From NCBI GenBank assembly GCA_003133345.1, contig PKXB01000228.1, positions 21,475 to 28,994 of the forward strand: a stretch of 7,520 bases of DNA, read 5' to 3'. The position numbers were made by a program, and so were the translations under genes. This document shows positions 6,939 through 7,520 of this stretch, one piece after another (the first letter of the stretch is position 1; each line of letters opens with the position of its first letter). The notes below the pieces were generated by a model. It saw only the letters and a program-made list of their open reading frames with translations, searched no databases and had not been told where the DNA came from. Origin of the DNA: Hyphomicrobiales bacterium. GTDB lineage: Bacteria; Pseudomonadota; Alphaproteobacteria; Rhizobiales; Xanthobacteraceae.

Positions 6939-7020
6939 TTTGACTATAATACATATCAGACGGGCCAAAACCGAAACTTGATAAATCTCAAGGCAGGGCC
7001 CGCGCGCCCAAAGGACTAAT
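6939..7020. promoter_or_regulatory. Divergent control region with FNR/FixK-type box and overlapping -10 elements
   Basis: This AT-rich stretch separates the binding-protein gene from the plus-strand DUF2478 gene. TTGATAAATCTCAA at 6978-6991 fits TTGA-N6-TCAA and scores 9/10 against TTGAT-N4-ATCAA. On the minus strand TATTAT at 6951-6946 would put the box at about -45.5 for the liv operon, slightly off the ideal -41.5. On the plus strand there are two options. A perfect TATAAT at 6945-6950 (poor -35) would place the box about 28 bases downstream, a repressing position. ACTAAT at 7015-7020 would place it at about -42.5, an activating position for DUF2478. Which direction it serves cannot be decided by reading. 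Confidence 0.5.
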
Positions 7021-7066
7021 GACCATGCGCCGCAGGGGGAAACTGTTCACGGGAGCCAGGCGATGA
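7019..7066 (+). CDS. Possible 15-codon leader ORF coupled to DUF2478
   Basis: The ATG at 7019 opens a short ORF, MTMRRRGKLFTGARR, whose TGA stop overlaps the ATG of the DUF2478 gene in an ATGA junction. AAGGA at 7011-7015 lies 3 bases before the first ATG and 9 bases before the second in-frame ATG at 7025, which is the better spaced start. The peptide is strongly basic. It would only be transcribed from a promoter upstream of it, such as the TATAAT at 6945. It may be a translational-coupling leader, or chance; there is no homology I recognise. Confidence 0.25.
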   Translation: MTMRRRGKLFTGARR

Positions 7067-7520
7067 CCATATCGGGGACCGTACGGCTCGCGGCCGTTGT
7101 CTACGACGCTGGCTTTACAATCGATGATTTCCTGACCCGCGTCGCCGATCGGCTTGGCGCCGATCGTGTCAACATGGCCGGGGTCTTGCAGGAAAATGCC
7201 GGCGACGAAGCCGGCGTCTGCTCGGCGATGACCCTCGTCGACCTCACCTCACGGGGCCGTTTCCGGATTTCCCAGGACCTGGGATCGCAGGCCGAAGGCT
7301 GCCGGCTCGATGCCCATGGCCTGACCGAAATCGGCGCGCTGCTCGACCGGCCGCTCGGCCACGATGTCGAGCTGCTGATGCTGAACCGGTTCGGCAAGGC
7401 CGAGGCCGAGGGCGGCGGTCTCCGCTCCGCCTTCGTGCGCGCCATGGAGGCCGGCGTCCCCGTGCTGACGGCGGTGCGGCCGCCTTATTTCGAGGCATGG
7501 TCGAAATTCCACGGCCGGCT
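7063..7520 (+). CDS. DUF2478 domain protein (3' end outside window)
   Basis: About 152 codons are visible before the right edge, with no stop. The start LAAVVYDAG near residue 9, ISQDLGSQAEGCRLD at 69-83, NRFGKAEAEGGGL at 108-120 and GVPVLTAVRPPYFEAW at 131-146 are the pattern I know for DUF2478. The family is short (roughly 170-180 residues), so little is missing. Its biochemical function is not established; members are often found near molybdate-transport or molybdoenzyme genes in proteobacteria and are sometimes described as NTPase-like. No canonical P-loop is visible here. The ATG at 7063 is preceded by GGGAG at 7051-7055, and an in-frame stop at 7018 with no other start codon between makes this start firm. 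It diverges from the liv operon and may share the regulatory region between them. Confidence 0.8.
   Translation, partial: MTISGTVRLAAVVYDAGFTIDDFLTRVADRLGADRVNMAGVLQENAGDEAGVCSAMTLVDLTSRGRFRISQDLGSQAEGCRLDAHGLTEIGALLDRPLGHDVELLMLNRFGKAEAEGGGLRSAFVRAMEAGVPVLTAVRPPYFEAWSKFHGR

Noticed and set aside
7101..7512. Minus-strand ORFs of 84-114 codons at the right edge
   Set aside because: Shadows of the plus-strand DUF2478 gene, whose translation contains the family motifs.
1..7520. tRNA or rRNA genes, insertion sequences, CRISPR arrays, riboswitches
   Set aside because: I looked for cloverleaf arms, terminal inverted repeats with a transposase, and regularly spaced repeats, and found none.

Overview
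The window looks like chromosomal DNA from a GC-rich proteobacterium, most likely an alphaproteobacterium of the Rhizobiales/Bradyrhizobium-Rhodopseudomonas type. This is inferred from high G+C with strong third-position GC bias, a LIV-type importer clustered with an indolepyruvate:ferredoxin oxidoreductase, a DUF2478 gene, and FixK/FNR-type boxes. No marker gene fixes the genus.

Layout. Seven genes run right to left on the minus strand: a periplasmic solute-binding protein (5756-6913), permeases livH (4800-5672) and livM (3853-4803), ATPases livG (3068-3856) and livF (2380-3081), a FlK-like hot-dog acyl-CoA thioesterase (1885-2295), and iorA (1718 to beyond the left edge, C-terminus missing). 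The four permease and ATPase genes overlap by 4-14 bp, so they form a tight operon. A perfect 13-bp stem-loop separates the binding-protein gene from livH. On the plus strand, diverging from the binding-protein gene, a DUF2478 gene starts at 7063 and runs off the right edge. A 15-codon leader ORF may precede it. I see no tRNA, rRNA, mobile element or CRISPR array.

How it may work. The transporter would import an amino acid or aromatic acid. IorA, with an IorB probably encoded past the left edge, would convert an aryl-pyruvate to aryl-acetyl-CoA and reduced ferredoxin. The thioesterase could release the free acid or clear unwanted acyl-CoA. The substrate cannot be read from the sequence.

Main observation. 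The motif TTGA-N6-TCAA, the half-site pattern of FNR/FixK/Anr regulators, occurs exactly three times by my reading. All three copies are intergenic, and each lies upstream of one of the three separate minus-strand transcription starts (binding-protein/liv operon, thioesterase, iorA). Two of the three sit at about -41 to a -10-like hexamer, the class II activation geometry. This suggests the whole pathway is a local low-oxygen regulon, which suits an oxygen-sensitive ferredoxin oxidoreductase.
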